Source: CAVZRC01 sp963777695 (GTDB lineage: Bacteria; Planctomycetota; Planctomycetia; Isosphaerales; Isosphaeraceae). Taken from it: a stretch of DNA of 64,000 nt. Where the stretch lies: contig CAVZRC010000003.1 in NCBI GenBank assembly GCA_963777695.1, positions 4,898,001 to 4,962,000 of the forward strand. Direction: 5' to 3'. How positions within the stretch are numbered: position 1 is the first letter of the stretch; every line of letters begins with the position of its first letter. Positions 50,522 to 59,154 of this stretch are shown here, in pieces. A program made the translations under genes and the position numbers. Below the pieces are notes generated by a model. It saw only the letters and a list, made by a program, of their open reading frames with translations, had not been told where the DNA came from and ran no database searches.

Positions 50522-52361
50522 ATGCGTATGTCGTACACCGCGCTGGTCCAGACATTCACTGCCCAGCGGAATCCGCTCTGTCGGCCATTCGAGGTCGATC
50601 GGCTGATCCATCGCTGCTTTCGCTCGGACATCCTCCCCGAGCGGGCCGATCATCCGTCGTTCGAGGAATCGGAGATCTTCGGAGGGTTGTATATCACGCG
50701 GCGCGCCTGGAAGGACCGGATCGAGGAGCCCAAGACCGAGCATCCCCACGAGACGATCCTCGACGCCCTCTTCTGGGACGACTCGTTCCCGCGGCGACCG
50801 CTGTGCATCCTGGGCATGGTCGGCGCCGGCAAGTCCACGCTGATCGACTATTATCTCCGCTGCTATTGCCCGACGAAGGGCCACGGCCGGGCCGACTTCG
50901 ACAAGAAGCTGATCCTCCACTTCGATGCCCGGACGATTCGCGACAACACCGACTTCTACCATCGATACTTCTTGTTCCTGCAATCCGAGATGCGGACCAA
51001 GTGCCTGGCGCGGGCGTTCGACCTCGATGAAGCGGTCCGGCGACGGCCGACGCAGCCGCAGAATGTCCGACAGTGGGTCCATGCGGCCCTCGAGGAGTTG
51101 ACGCGGGTCCAGCCGAAGTCGTCTCCATCGGTATCGAGCTCGCCGTTCTCCTTCATCGTGCTGGTCGTGGACAACCTCGACCAGTCGTCGATCGACGTGC
51201 AGATCCGAGCCATCACCGAGGTCGAGCAATGGCTGAGGACGCCTTCGATCCGGCTGTCGCGGGTCATCCTGCCGATGTGGCCGAGCACGTTCCGCAAGCT
51301 TCAGAACCATCAGTTCAACCTGTTGCACGGCGCACGCGTGTTCGAGATCGGACCGATCGACACTCACGACCTGCTCGCCAACCGCGAGCGCGCCGCAGCC
51401 GAGTTCTTCGAACGCCAGACATTGCCGGGCTCGGACGCGGTCATCGAGTACATCTCGCAGATGACGCGGCTGGGCAAGGATCGGCTCTTGCCACGGATCC
51501 GGGCGATCGCCCACGAGAACCTGAGGCTGATGCTCTCGCTTTGGGAGTCGCTCCTCTGCGGCGACGCGGCGTATCGCGTCTGGAAACAGCTCAAAATGAA
51601 TCCGGAGTCCCGCAGATCATTCGACTACGAGTTGCTCGATGCCCTGCTCGTCGGCACGAATGACACGCTGGATCACGACGAGCATCGCATCGCCAATCTC
51701 TTCGCGATGGGAGCCGGCCGCGTCCGGCCTGCGCGACCTGCTGATCGGCCAACACGCCCTCCAGCTCCTGGCCCAGGACCGCCACACCCAGGCCGACCTC
51801 CATCAGGCCCTGCGGAGCCTGGGTTATTCCGAGACGAACATCGGCGTCGTCGAGAGGTCGCTCTTGACCTTCAACTTCTTCCACGAGGAGCCCGCCGGAG
51901 GCAAGAAGATCGATTACGAGATCCACGAGGACGTCGTGCAGGAGTATTTGACCCTGCGATTCGAGCCGGCTTACGTGGACAACGTCGCCATGGTGACACC
52001 CGTCGATCCGAAGTACCTCAACCGGATGTTCAAGACGCGCGGAGACCGGCCCGACGACTTCCAGCGACGCGTCGGGACGACCCTGGCCTTCCTGGAGTTC
52101 GTCCGCGATTGCGAAGAACAGTTCCGCGACCCGAAGCTCGTCATGAATACGCCGAGCGACGATTTCATCCTGGCCCTCGAGACATTGAAACTTGTTTGTC
52201 TCTGGAAGCACATGGCACTACGCTACCAGGATCGCCTGATCGGCCTGAGGGAAAGCGGCTATCTCCGCACGATCGACCCGGCCTGGTGGGATTCGATGAT
52301 CGGGGACTCGCTCTTTGTGGAGTCAAGGGGGGCACCAGAATTCCTAGAGCCGTTGACGTGA
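50522..52361 (+). CDS. P-loop ATPase of unknown function (one frameshift)
   Basis: From ATG 50522 (GTG 50516 also possible). Walker A is LGMVGAGKSTLIDYYLRCY and Walker B is 'FIVLVVDNLDQSSIDVQIRA'. The N-terminus has 'CRPFEVDRLIHRCFRSDILP'. This looks like a STAND/KAP-type NTPase. The frame breaks near 51714: GAGCCGGCC is present where one C fewer gives FAMGAAASGLRDLLIGQHAL. The remaining ~210 residues (winged-helix-like region, 'EDVVQEYLTLRFEPAYVDNV') follow in the other frame and end at 52361. About 613 residues when joined. No known partner; sits immediately after the glycogen genes, by chance or otherwise. Confidence 0.75.
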
Positions 52362-52420
52362 GTGCGAGTCTATATGCAAGGCTTTGACGACCTCGCGGCC
52401 GGAGATGCGGGGTATGTAGC

Positions 52421-52633
52421 TCACACCGAGACCTCTACAATCTCTTCAGAGATCGGCGGTGGGATCAGCTCGGAATGTGCGTTGAGACTCTCGAAATAGG
52501 CGGCAATTGCCTCCCGGATGTTCTCGATTGCCTCGGTACGAGTGGGTCCCTGGGAGATACATCCAGGCAATGCCGGCACCTCGGCCACGAAAACCCCATC
52601 TTCGTCCGGCTCGATGACAACTCGGAACTTCAA
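52421..52633 (-). CDS. Orphan HicB-like antitoxin
   Basis: 70 residues. The start is TTG 52633 (LKFRVVIEPDEDGVFVAEVP), chosen because AGAGGAGGA lies eight bases upstream; an in-frame ATG at 52660 would place the ribosome site inside the gene. The pattern matches HicB: 'FVAEVPALPGCISQGPTRTE' then 'AIENIREAIAAYFESL'. No HicA-type toxin is visible on either side, so it is orphan or acts with a partner elsewhere. Confidence 0.75.
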   Translation of the reverse strand: MKFRVVIEPDEDGVFVAEVPALPGCISQGPTRTEAIENIREAIAAYFESLNAHSELIPPPISEEIVEVSV

Positions 52634-52710
52634 GTTGGTTCCTCCTCTCGATTCGGTCATTCGCCAGATCTCGGTGCGTTCCACTTCGAGAACCAGAAGC
52701 CGCCCACTTC

Positions 52711-54514
52711 TTATTCGCATTCCTTGGGATCCCGTGCCACGCGGAAGCCGAATTTCCAGGCGGTCATGCCGGTGTCGTTCGGCTCCCACCAGAGGCGCGC
52801 CGATGAGCACAGACTCGGCGCCGGGTCGTACCATGAGCCGCCGCGGAGCACCCGTGTCGTGCCCGACTCCGGCCCGATCGGATCAAGGCAAGTCGATGGA
52901 TCGTACGGGCCGAACCAGTCCCAGCACCATTCCCAGACGTTCCCGTGCATGTCGTGGAGGCCGAACCGATTGGCCGGCCAGTGTCCGACCGGCTGGACCG
53001 AGTCGCGCGCGTTCTCCTGGAACCAGGCGTGCTGGAGCAGCAACGCCGGGTCGTCGCCGAAGCTATAACGCTCCGGGAAGCCCGATCGGCAGGTATACTC
53101 CCACTCGGCCTCGGTCGGCAGGCGGTACCCGGGGCCGCCCTGGCCGGTCACACGATCGCCGTCGATCCGATAATAAGGCCCGAGCCCTTCCACTTCGCTG
53201 AGCGCGTTGCAGAAATGGATCGCGTCGAACCAGGTTACGTTTTCCATCGGCACGGCGTCGTTCCCCTCGAAATAGGGCGCGGCCGCGTTCCCCATCAATC
53301 GACGATACTGGCCCTGCGTGACCGGGAACACGCCGAGCAGGAAATCTCGCGACAGGGTCACGCGACGGACCGGCCCTTCATTGCCGAAATAATTCTCGCG
53401 CGAGCCCATCGCGAACGACCCGTGGGGGATCCGCGCGAGGATCAGGTCCGTCGGGCTCGGCACCAGGACCTCGGTCGGGGTCGTCTCGATCCCCGATCGC
53501 GGCCCGATCTGCTGGATCCGCAGCGAGGATGTCGTCGGAGGCAGGCCAAGGAGCTCTCCGAGCGCATCGGCCATCGCGTTCATCGAGGGGAATCGTTGCG
53601 TCGGTTCCCGCTCGGTGGCCTTTCGGAAGAGCGCATCGATCCGGCCGTCGAGCTCGGGCCGGAGCGACGACGGGGTCACCGTCAGGCCCTCGCGGATCTC
53701 CTGGATGATCGCGTATCGATGCCAGTCGTCAACGGGGTTCCGGTAGGGGAAGCCGCCGGTGATGAGTCGAAACATCAGGATCCCCAGCGCATAGACGTCG
53801 GTCGGCTTGTCGATGGCATCGCGAGGCCCTTCGATCTGCTCGGGCGACATGTAGGGCATCGAGCCGAGGATCTGGTGGGCGTCGGTGATCCTCGCGTCGA
53901 TCGGCCGGTCGGTGAGCACCGCCAGGCCGAAGTCCGTGACGCGCGGCTTTCCGTCGAGGCCGAAGAGGACATTCGAGGGCTTGATATCCCGGTGTACGAC
54001 CCCGTGCCGATGCGCGTGCTCCAGCCCTAGCGCCAGGGTTCGCACCAGCTCGATGACCGCTTGAGGAGCGGCGTCCTGATAGGAGTCGGCCCGGTCCTCT
54101 AGCGAGCCGCCCTCGAGGTACTCCATCGTGAGGAATGGCGGCAGATGATTGACATCATGGTCGAGGAGCTTGCACAGGTGCTCGTGATTCAAACGTTCGA
54201 CGGCCTCGACCTCGATGCGGAAGCGATCGGGAATCCGGGGCACGCGATGACCCGACTCGAGCGGGACCTTGAGCGCAACCTGCCGGTCGAGCCGGTAGTC
54301 CCAGGCGCGGAAGACTTCTCCCATGCCTCCGCCTCCGATCCGATTCAAGACGTGGTATCGGATCGTCCGGTCGAGCTCGGCCGGGCCGAAGGGCGCGATC
54401 GGTTCCGAACGGCTGCCGGCAGGCCGGACAGATGCTCCTCGCCCCGAGCTGTGGACCCTCGACCTCGATATGGCGGAAGCAGCGGGGATTCGGACATCGC
54501 ACGCGGAACAGCAT
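52711..54514 (-). CDS. Ser/Thr protein kinase fused to FGE-sulfatase domain (one frameshift near the N-terminus)
   Basis: From ATG 54514 an N-terminal zinc-ribbon (MLFRVRCPNPRCFRHIEVEG ... ICPACRQP, two CxxC-type pairs) runs into a frameshift between about 54370 and 54420. The kinase then continues in the other frame: 'RIGGGGMGEVFRAWDYRLDR' (Gly loop), 'QVALKVPL', 'VVHRDIKPSNVLFGLDGKPR' (catalytic loop), 'VTDFGLAVL'. A formylglycine-generating/sulfatase-modifying-factor-like domain follows ('IPHGSFAMGSRENYFGNEGP', 'YRLPTEAEWEYTCRSGFPER', 'MHGNVWEWCWDWFG'). About 600 residues. Such kinase-FGE fusions are common in planctomycetes; the FGE domain may recognise a ligand or be a diverged enzyme. 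Confidence 0.88.
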
Positions 54515-54692
54515 CGCGCGGGACCTGGGCGAAGGATGCGGGGCTCGCTCGTCTCCGACAGATTCTCGGGGAAAGGCTCCGAAGTTGCAACGAGTAGGAT
54601 CAGAAACGAGTACAACGATCGCGGAATGGCCGAGCGGTCACGGATCGGTCAATAAAGTGATCGTCATAGGTGCTTAGCCAGTAGGAGGACTC

Positions 54693-55457
54693 ATGAGGCT
54701 CGACGGGAAGAAGGCCCTGGTCACCGGCGGTGGCCGGGGGATCGGCCGGGGCATCGCCCTGCGGCTGGCCCACGAAGGGGCCGATGTGGTCATCGACTAC
54801 ATCAAGAATGAGGACGAGGCGCGGGAGGTGAGGACCGCAATCGAGCAGTCGGGCCGCAGCAGCCTGATCCTCCGCGCCGACATCTCCCAGGTCGATGATG
54901 CGCGCCGACTGGTCGACGAGGCGGTCCGTCAGATGGGATCGCTCGATATCCTCGTGAACAATGCCGGGGTCGAGAAACAGGCGGCGTTCGTGGATGTCTC
55001 GGAGGAGGACTTCGACCTGGTCCTGGACGTGAATCTGAAGGGGCCCTTCTTCCTCAGCCAGGCGTTCGCCAGGCATCTCATCGATTCGAAGCGGCCGGGA
55101 AAGATCATCAATATCAGCTCGGTGCACGAGCAGATCCCATTCCCGGGGTATGCCTCCTATTGCGCCAGCAAGGGAGGCATCCGGATGCTGATGAGGGACC
55201 TGGCCGTCGAGCTGAGCCCGCACGGCATCACCGTCAACAACGTCGCACCCGGCGCCATCGAGACGGAAATGAACCGCTCGCTGCTCGACGACAAGCCGAG
55301 GCTCGAGCGACTCCTGGGCCAGATCCCGCTCGGCCGGATGGGAAAGCCGGCGGACGTGGCTGGGGTCGTCGCCTTCCTCGCGTCGGCCGACGCCGACTAC
55401 GTCACCGGGGCGACCTACTTCGTCAACGGCGGCCTGACCTTCCATTACCAGGAGTAA
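54693..55457 (+). CDS. Short-chain dehydrogenase/reductase
   Basis: 254 residues. Cofactor motif TGGGRGIGRGIALRLAHEG, 'DILVNNAGVEKQAAFVDVSE', catalytic triad Ser in 'IINISSVHEQIPFPGYASY' with the Tyr and Lys in 'YASYCASKGG'. Closest pattern is the glucose 1-dehydrogenase/3-oxoacyl-reductase-like SDR group; the exact substrate cannot be told from sequence. Convergent with lpxA (3 bp between ends). Intact. Confidence 0.9.
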   Translation: MRLDGKKALVTGGGRGIGRGIALRLAHEGADVVIDYIKNEDEAREVRTAIEQSGRSSLILRADISQVDDARRLVDEAVRQMGSLDILVNNAGVEKQAAFVDVSEEDFDLVLDVNLKGPFFLSQAFARHLIDSKRPGKIINISSVHEQIPFPGYASYCASKGGIRMLMRDLAVELSPHGITVNNVAPGAIETEMNRSLLDDKPRLERLLGQIPLGRMGKPADVAGVVAFLASADADYVTGATYFVNGGLTFHYQE

Positions 55458-55460
55458 AGC

Positions 55461-56261
55461 CTATTTCCGTCGCTCGCGGGCGCGACCCACCCTCCCGGCA
55501 TGCTGGGCCTCCAGGAACTTCAGCAGGAGGAGGACTTCCGGGACGAGGTGGCCATTCTCATCCAGGAGGGTGGCTGCCTGCTCGAGGGGCATCTTCACCA
55601 CGTAGATCAGCCGGTGGGCCTCGCGGAGCGCCTCCAGCGACTCGCCTGTGATGCCTCGTTGTTTGAGTCGCTGACCGTCGATGCCCCGGACGACCGACGG
55701 GTTGCCCTCCACTCGCATGTAACGAGGGACATCGGTGGTGATCTTCGAATGGGCACCGATGAAGCTGTCGTTGCCGACCGTCACGAACTGATGGATGGCC
55801 ACATTCTCCGAGATGGTCGCGTCGCACTCGACGCGGACATGGCCGCCGAGCAACGAGCCCATACCCATCGTGATCCGGTCGCCGAGCTTGCAGTCGTGGG
55901 CGACATGCGCGCCGCTCAGGAATTCACTGTTGCTTCCAATGCTCGTGACCCCGTCCTCCTTCTCGGAGGCGCGATGGATCGTCACACGCTCGCCGATGAC
56001 GTTGTGGCTGCCGATCTGGACGCGCGTCGTCTTGCCCCAGTAAGAGAGATCCTGTGGTGCACCGCCGATGGCGACGAACGGCCCGACCGTATTGAACTCG
56101 CCGATCTTCACCACACCCATCAGGCAGACGTGACCGAACAATTTCGTGCCCCGGCCGATCTCCACCTCGGGGCCGATGACACAGCCAGGACCGACGAACA
56201 CGTCCGGGGCAAGCCGCGCACGGGAATCTACGCTTGCCGACTTCGCGACCGTACTCACCAT
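55461..56261 (-). CDS. lpxA: LpxA, acyl-ACP:UDP-N-acetylglucosamine O-acyltransferase
   Basis: 266 residues from ATG 56261. Left-handed beta-helix hexapeptide repeats, with 'FNTVGPFVAIGGAPQDLSYW' and the catalytic His in 'SEFLSGAHVAHDCKLGDRIT', and C-terminal helices ('GQRLKQRGITGESLEALREA'). Performs the first step of lipid A synthesis. No lpxC, lpxD, lpxB or fabZ neighbour is visible, so it is separated from the usual cluster. Suggests lipid A-type molecules in this organism. Confidence 0.93.
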   Translation of the reverse strand: MVSTVAKSASVDSRARLAPDVFVGPGCVIGPEVEIGRGTKLFGHVCLMGVVKIGEFNTVGPFVAIGGAPQDLSYWGKTTRVQIGSHNVIGERVTIHRASEKEDGVTSIGSNSEFLSGAHVAHDCKLGDRITMGMGSLLGGHVRVECDATISENVAIHQFVTVGNDSFIGAHSKITTDVPRYMRVEGNPSVVRGIDGQRLKQRGITGESLEALREAHRLIYVVKMPLEQAATLLDENGHLVPEVLLLLKFLEAQHAGRVGRARERRK

Positions 56262-56754
56262 GAACAGATCCCTTGTTCGTTGAGGAGGGCGTCCCTTGCC
56301 GGAAGCCCGCCGGGAGGGTCGGAAGGACGGGCAGTTTAAGCTATTGGCGCGAGGTATACCACCCGAACTTCGGGCCGATCCGTTGAGATTGATGGGGGTC
56401 TTCGCCTCAACTCGCAGCATGGCCTAACCGAGGGTTCCGCGGTTGGACGGCTCGCGGAGCCGTATTCGGACCCCTGTTGGAGGGATTCTACCCCTCGTAT
56501 ACCGCCCGGAGAAGGGCGGGTTGCTCTCGGCGTCGGGCGGCCTTGGTGGTTGAGACGATTGGACGTGTAATGACGCCTCCGGGAGCGGAACAAACGGCCA
56601 CGTGCCTCCGGGTGACGTCGCGTGCGAGGGATCATTCCGCTCGAGGAGAATCCGGGTACCGCATCGGAGACCGACCTTCCTGCCGGTCGACGATAGATCT
56701 GTCGCAAACGGCTTGAGTCGGCCGACAATCGGATTCGAAGCCGGAAATCCAGAT
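56262..56754. other. Intergenic region, nothing recognised
   Basis: About 490 bp between lpxA and the WD40 gene on the same strand. Several short frames overlap one another but none has family features. The promoter of lpxA is expected near its 5' end here. Confidence 0.4.
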
Positions 56755-57780
56755 TCAACTCGTTCCCGGGGCGAGCCGCGTGATCCGGACATTACCGTCG
56801 TGATGTGCCGTCGCGACGCTCAGGCCGTCCGGGTGAAGATCCATGTCCCGGACGATGTTCGGTAAGGCGAGGCGGTGATAGTCCTTGTCCGAGCCCGATC
56901 TCCAGAAGAGCAGCAGTCCGCCGCTTGATCCCCCGGATGCGCCCATGAGGCTGCCATCGGCCAGGAAGCGGAGCCGCCAGATGACCCCTCCCGCGACGCC
57001 ATCGGCCAGCAAGGTGCGCGCGAGCTTCCGGCCCCGGCCGTCGAAGACCAGGACGATCGGCTCGTGGACCGCCCCCAGCGGGTTCGTGGCCTTGTGCAAT
57101 CCGCCGCTGGCGACGGAGTCGCCATCGGCCGAGACGGCCAGGCCCCGCACGCCGCCGAAGTTGACGAGCTGTCCGCGGTCGTAGGTATGGAGTGCCTTGC
57201 CGTCGAAGCCGCCGATCATCCGGCCCGAGGCCAGGTCCCATTCCTTGATCGCTCCCAGGAGATCGCCGCTCAGCAAGGTCTTCCCATTCGGGTGAAATTC
57301 GAGCGAGTAGATATGTCCGACGTGTCCCACCAACTCGTGGACCATGCGGCCGGTCGAGGACTCCCACAGGCGGACCGCCCGGTCGTTCCCCCCGGTGGCG
57401 AGCAAGGAACCGTCGGCACTCATGCCCAGGGCGCGGACCCATCCGCGGTGGGCGTCGATCTTCCGAACCGGCCTGGGCGAGCCCGAGGCGGTCTCCCACG
57501 CGACGACGCGACCGTCGCCGCCCCCGCTGTAGGTCGTCTCGCCGTCGGGGGAGAAAGCGAAGGAAAAGACCCACGAGTCATGACCCCCGGACAGTTCGGT
57601 CCTCTTGCCGTCGGCCAGGTTGATGCGTTGAATGTTCGGGCCTTCGAGCCCGCAGAGCACGAAGCGTCCCCGGGGCTCGAATCGGCAAGAGACCATCGGC
57701 CTCCCAACCGGCCACTGGGCCACCACGTGGGCCTGCTTGGGATCGAACCGGGCCGGCACGGGTGCGGGGTGCGTGGTCAT
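56755..57780 (-). CDS. WD40-repeat protein
   Basis: 341 residues from ATG 57780 (an alternative Met lies 7 codons upstream). At least five WD40 blades are visible, e.g. 'GHDSWVFSFAFSPDGETTYS', 'AHRGWVRALGMSADGSLLAT', 'GNDRAVRLWESSTGRMVHEL' and 'GHVGHIYSLEFHPNGKTLLS'. It has no signal peptide in the given frame. It is 49 bp downstream of a DUF1501 gene on the same strand, and such WD40 genes often accompany DUF1549/1553-DUF1501 operons in planctomycetes, so a shared operon is likely. Likely a protein-protein interaction platform. Confidence 0.85.
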   Translation of the reverse strand: MTTHPAPVPARFDPKQAHVVAQWPVGRPMVSCRFEPRGRFVLCGLEGPNIQRINLADGKRTELSGGHDSWVFSFAFSPDGETTYSGGGDGRVVAWETASGSPRPVRKIDAHRGWVRALGMSADGSLLATGGNDRAVRLWESSTGRMVHELVGHVGHIYSLEFHPNGKTLLSGDLLGAIKEWDLASGRMIGGFDGKALHTYDRGQLVNFGGVRGLAVSADGDSVASGGLHKATNPLGAVHEPIVLVFDGRGRKLARTLLADGVAGGVIWRLRFLADGSLMGASGGSSGGLLLFWRSGSDKDYHRLALPNIVRDMDLHPDGLSVATAHHDGNVRITRLAPGTS

Positions 57781-57829
57781 CGTGGACTCCCTGAGTTGCA
57801 ATACTGCGGGACCTCGTCGTCGAATCGTG

Positions 57830-59121
57830 TCACGCCAGGATCTGCCGGATCATCCGGGAGGCCGGGTCGGCCATCGGGACGTCGCGGCCCTCGATCTCGA
57901 AGGAGTCGGTCGAATCGACGCCCAGAGCCTGGAGGTACGTGTGGAAGAGGTTGGCATGATCGACCTGGCCGTCGACGACTTCCGTCCCCTTCTGATTGGT
58001 CTTGCCGTAGGCGACGCCCCGATGGACCCTGCCGCCGGCCATGACCACCGTCCAGGCGTGGGACCAGTGGTCGCGTCCATAGTAGAGGTTGATGTTGGGC
58101 GTGCGGCCGAATTCGGAGAGGACGACGATCAGCGTGCTCTCGAGCATGCCCCGCGCGGCGAGGTCCTCGACGAACGCGGCGAACGACCGGTCGAATTCTC
58201 CGAGCTGTTCGATGTGGAAATTGAAGTTCTCGTTATGCGTATCATAATTGGAATGCGAGACCTGGACGAACGTCGCGCCCTTCTCGAGGAGGCGCTGGCC
58301 AGCAGGCAATGGCGGCCGAGGTCGTGCGTGCCATAACGCTCGTGATCCCTGGCCGGCTCCTTGGAGACGTCGAAGACATCCCGCTGCCCCATCAACCGGA
58401 TCGCCTGCTCGTAGGAGTACGTGTAGGCGTCGGTGACGGCCGTGCGTCGTCGGTTGAGGAACCGGTCGTTGACCCGGCGTCGAAAGTCATTACGTGCGGC
58501 GTCCATCGGCTCGCTGACCTGGCCCGGCCGGGCGCTGTACTGCGGGGCGTTGCCGTTGCCGAGGTGGATGCTCGCGTAATTCGGGCCCAGGTAGGCGGAG
58601 TCGTTGACACGACCGCCGCCGCCCCCCGGAGTGATGACGATGTGGCCGGGAAGCACACGCTCGTCGGAGCTCATCGCCTTGGCGCAGACGGACCCGAGGC
58701 TGGGATAATCGGCGGCGGGCGTCTGCCGCCGACCGGTCGTCATGAGGTAGGCCCCCTTGCCGTGGTCGTCCTCGCTGGTGTTCACCCCGCGCACCAGGCA
58801 GAGGTGGTGCATCTGCTTGGCGACGTTCGGCAGCAGCTCCGAGACCTGGATGCCGGGGACCGACGTGCTGATCGCGCGGAACGGGCCGCCGGTCTCCGTG
58901 CCCGGCTTGGGGTCCCAGCTCTCGAGCTGGCTCAGGCCGCCGTGCATGTTGAAGACGACGACGCGCTTCTGATCGGCCGCGAGCTGCGCCGCCGCCAGCG
59001 GACGGACGAAGACGCCCAGCCCGCCGACCATCGAGCCGGCGGCCGTCGCCGCCAAGCCGGCCAGGAACTTGCGGCGCGCGATCCGGTGTTCGGGAGACTG
59101 GCACGAATATGTGCACTTCAT
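57830..59121 (-). CDS. DUF1501 family secreted protein (third copy, one frameshift)
   Basis: Starts at 59121 with a twin-arginine region (IARRKFLAGLAATAAGSMVG) and a hydrophobic stretch. Family blocks 'VVVFNMHGGLSQLESWDPKP' and 'QMHHLCLVRGVNTSEDDHGK' are present. The frame breaks at about 58301: the coding strand reads CTGGCCAGCGCC where CTGGCCCAGCGCC would give LLAQRLLEKGATFVQVSHSN. The rest (to 57830, ending MIRQILA) continues in the other frame. One missing C restores about 430 residues. Part of an operon with the DUF1549/DUF1553 gene upstream and the WD40 gene downstream. Confidence 0.88.
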
Positions 59122-59154
59122 CGCATCACCTTCCTTGAGGGTGTATGGAAAGGC

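Noticed and set aside
52362..52420. A hicA gene next to the orphan hicB
   Set aside because: The gap to the ATPase gene is only 59 bp, too short for HicA, and no HicA motif is present nearby.
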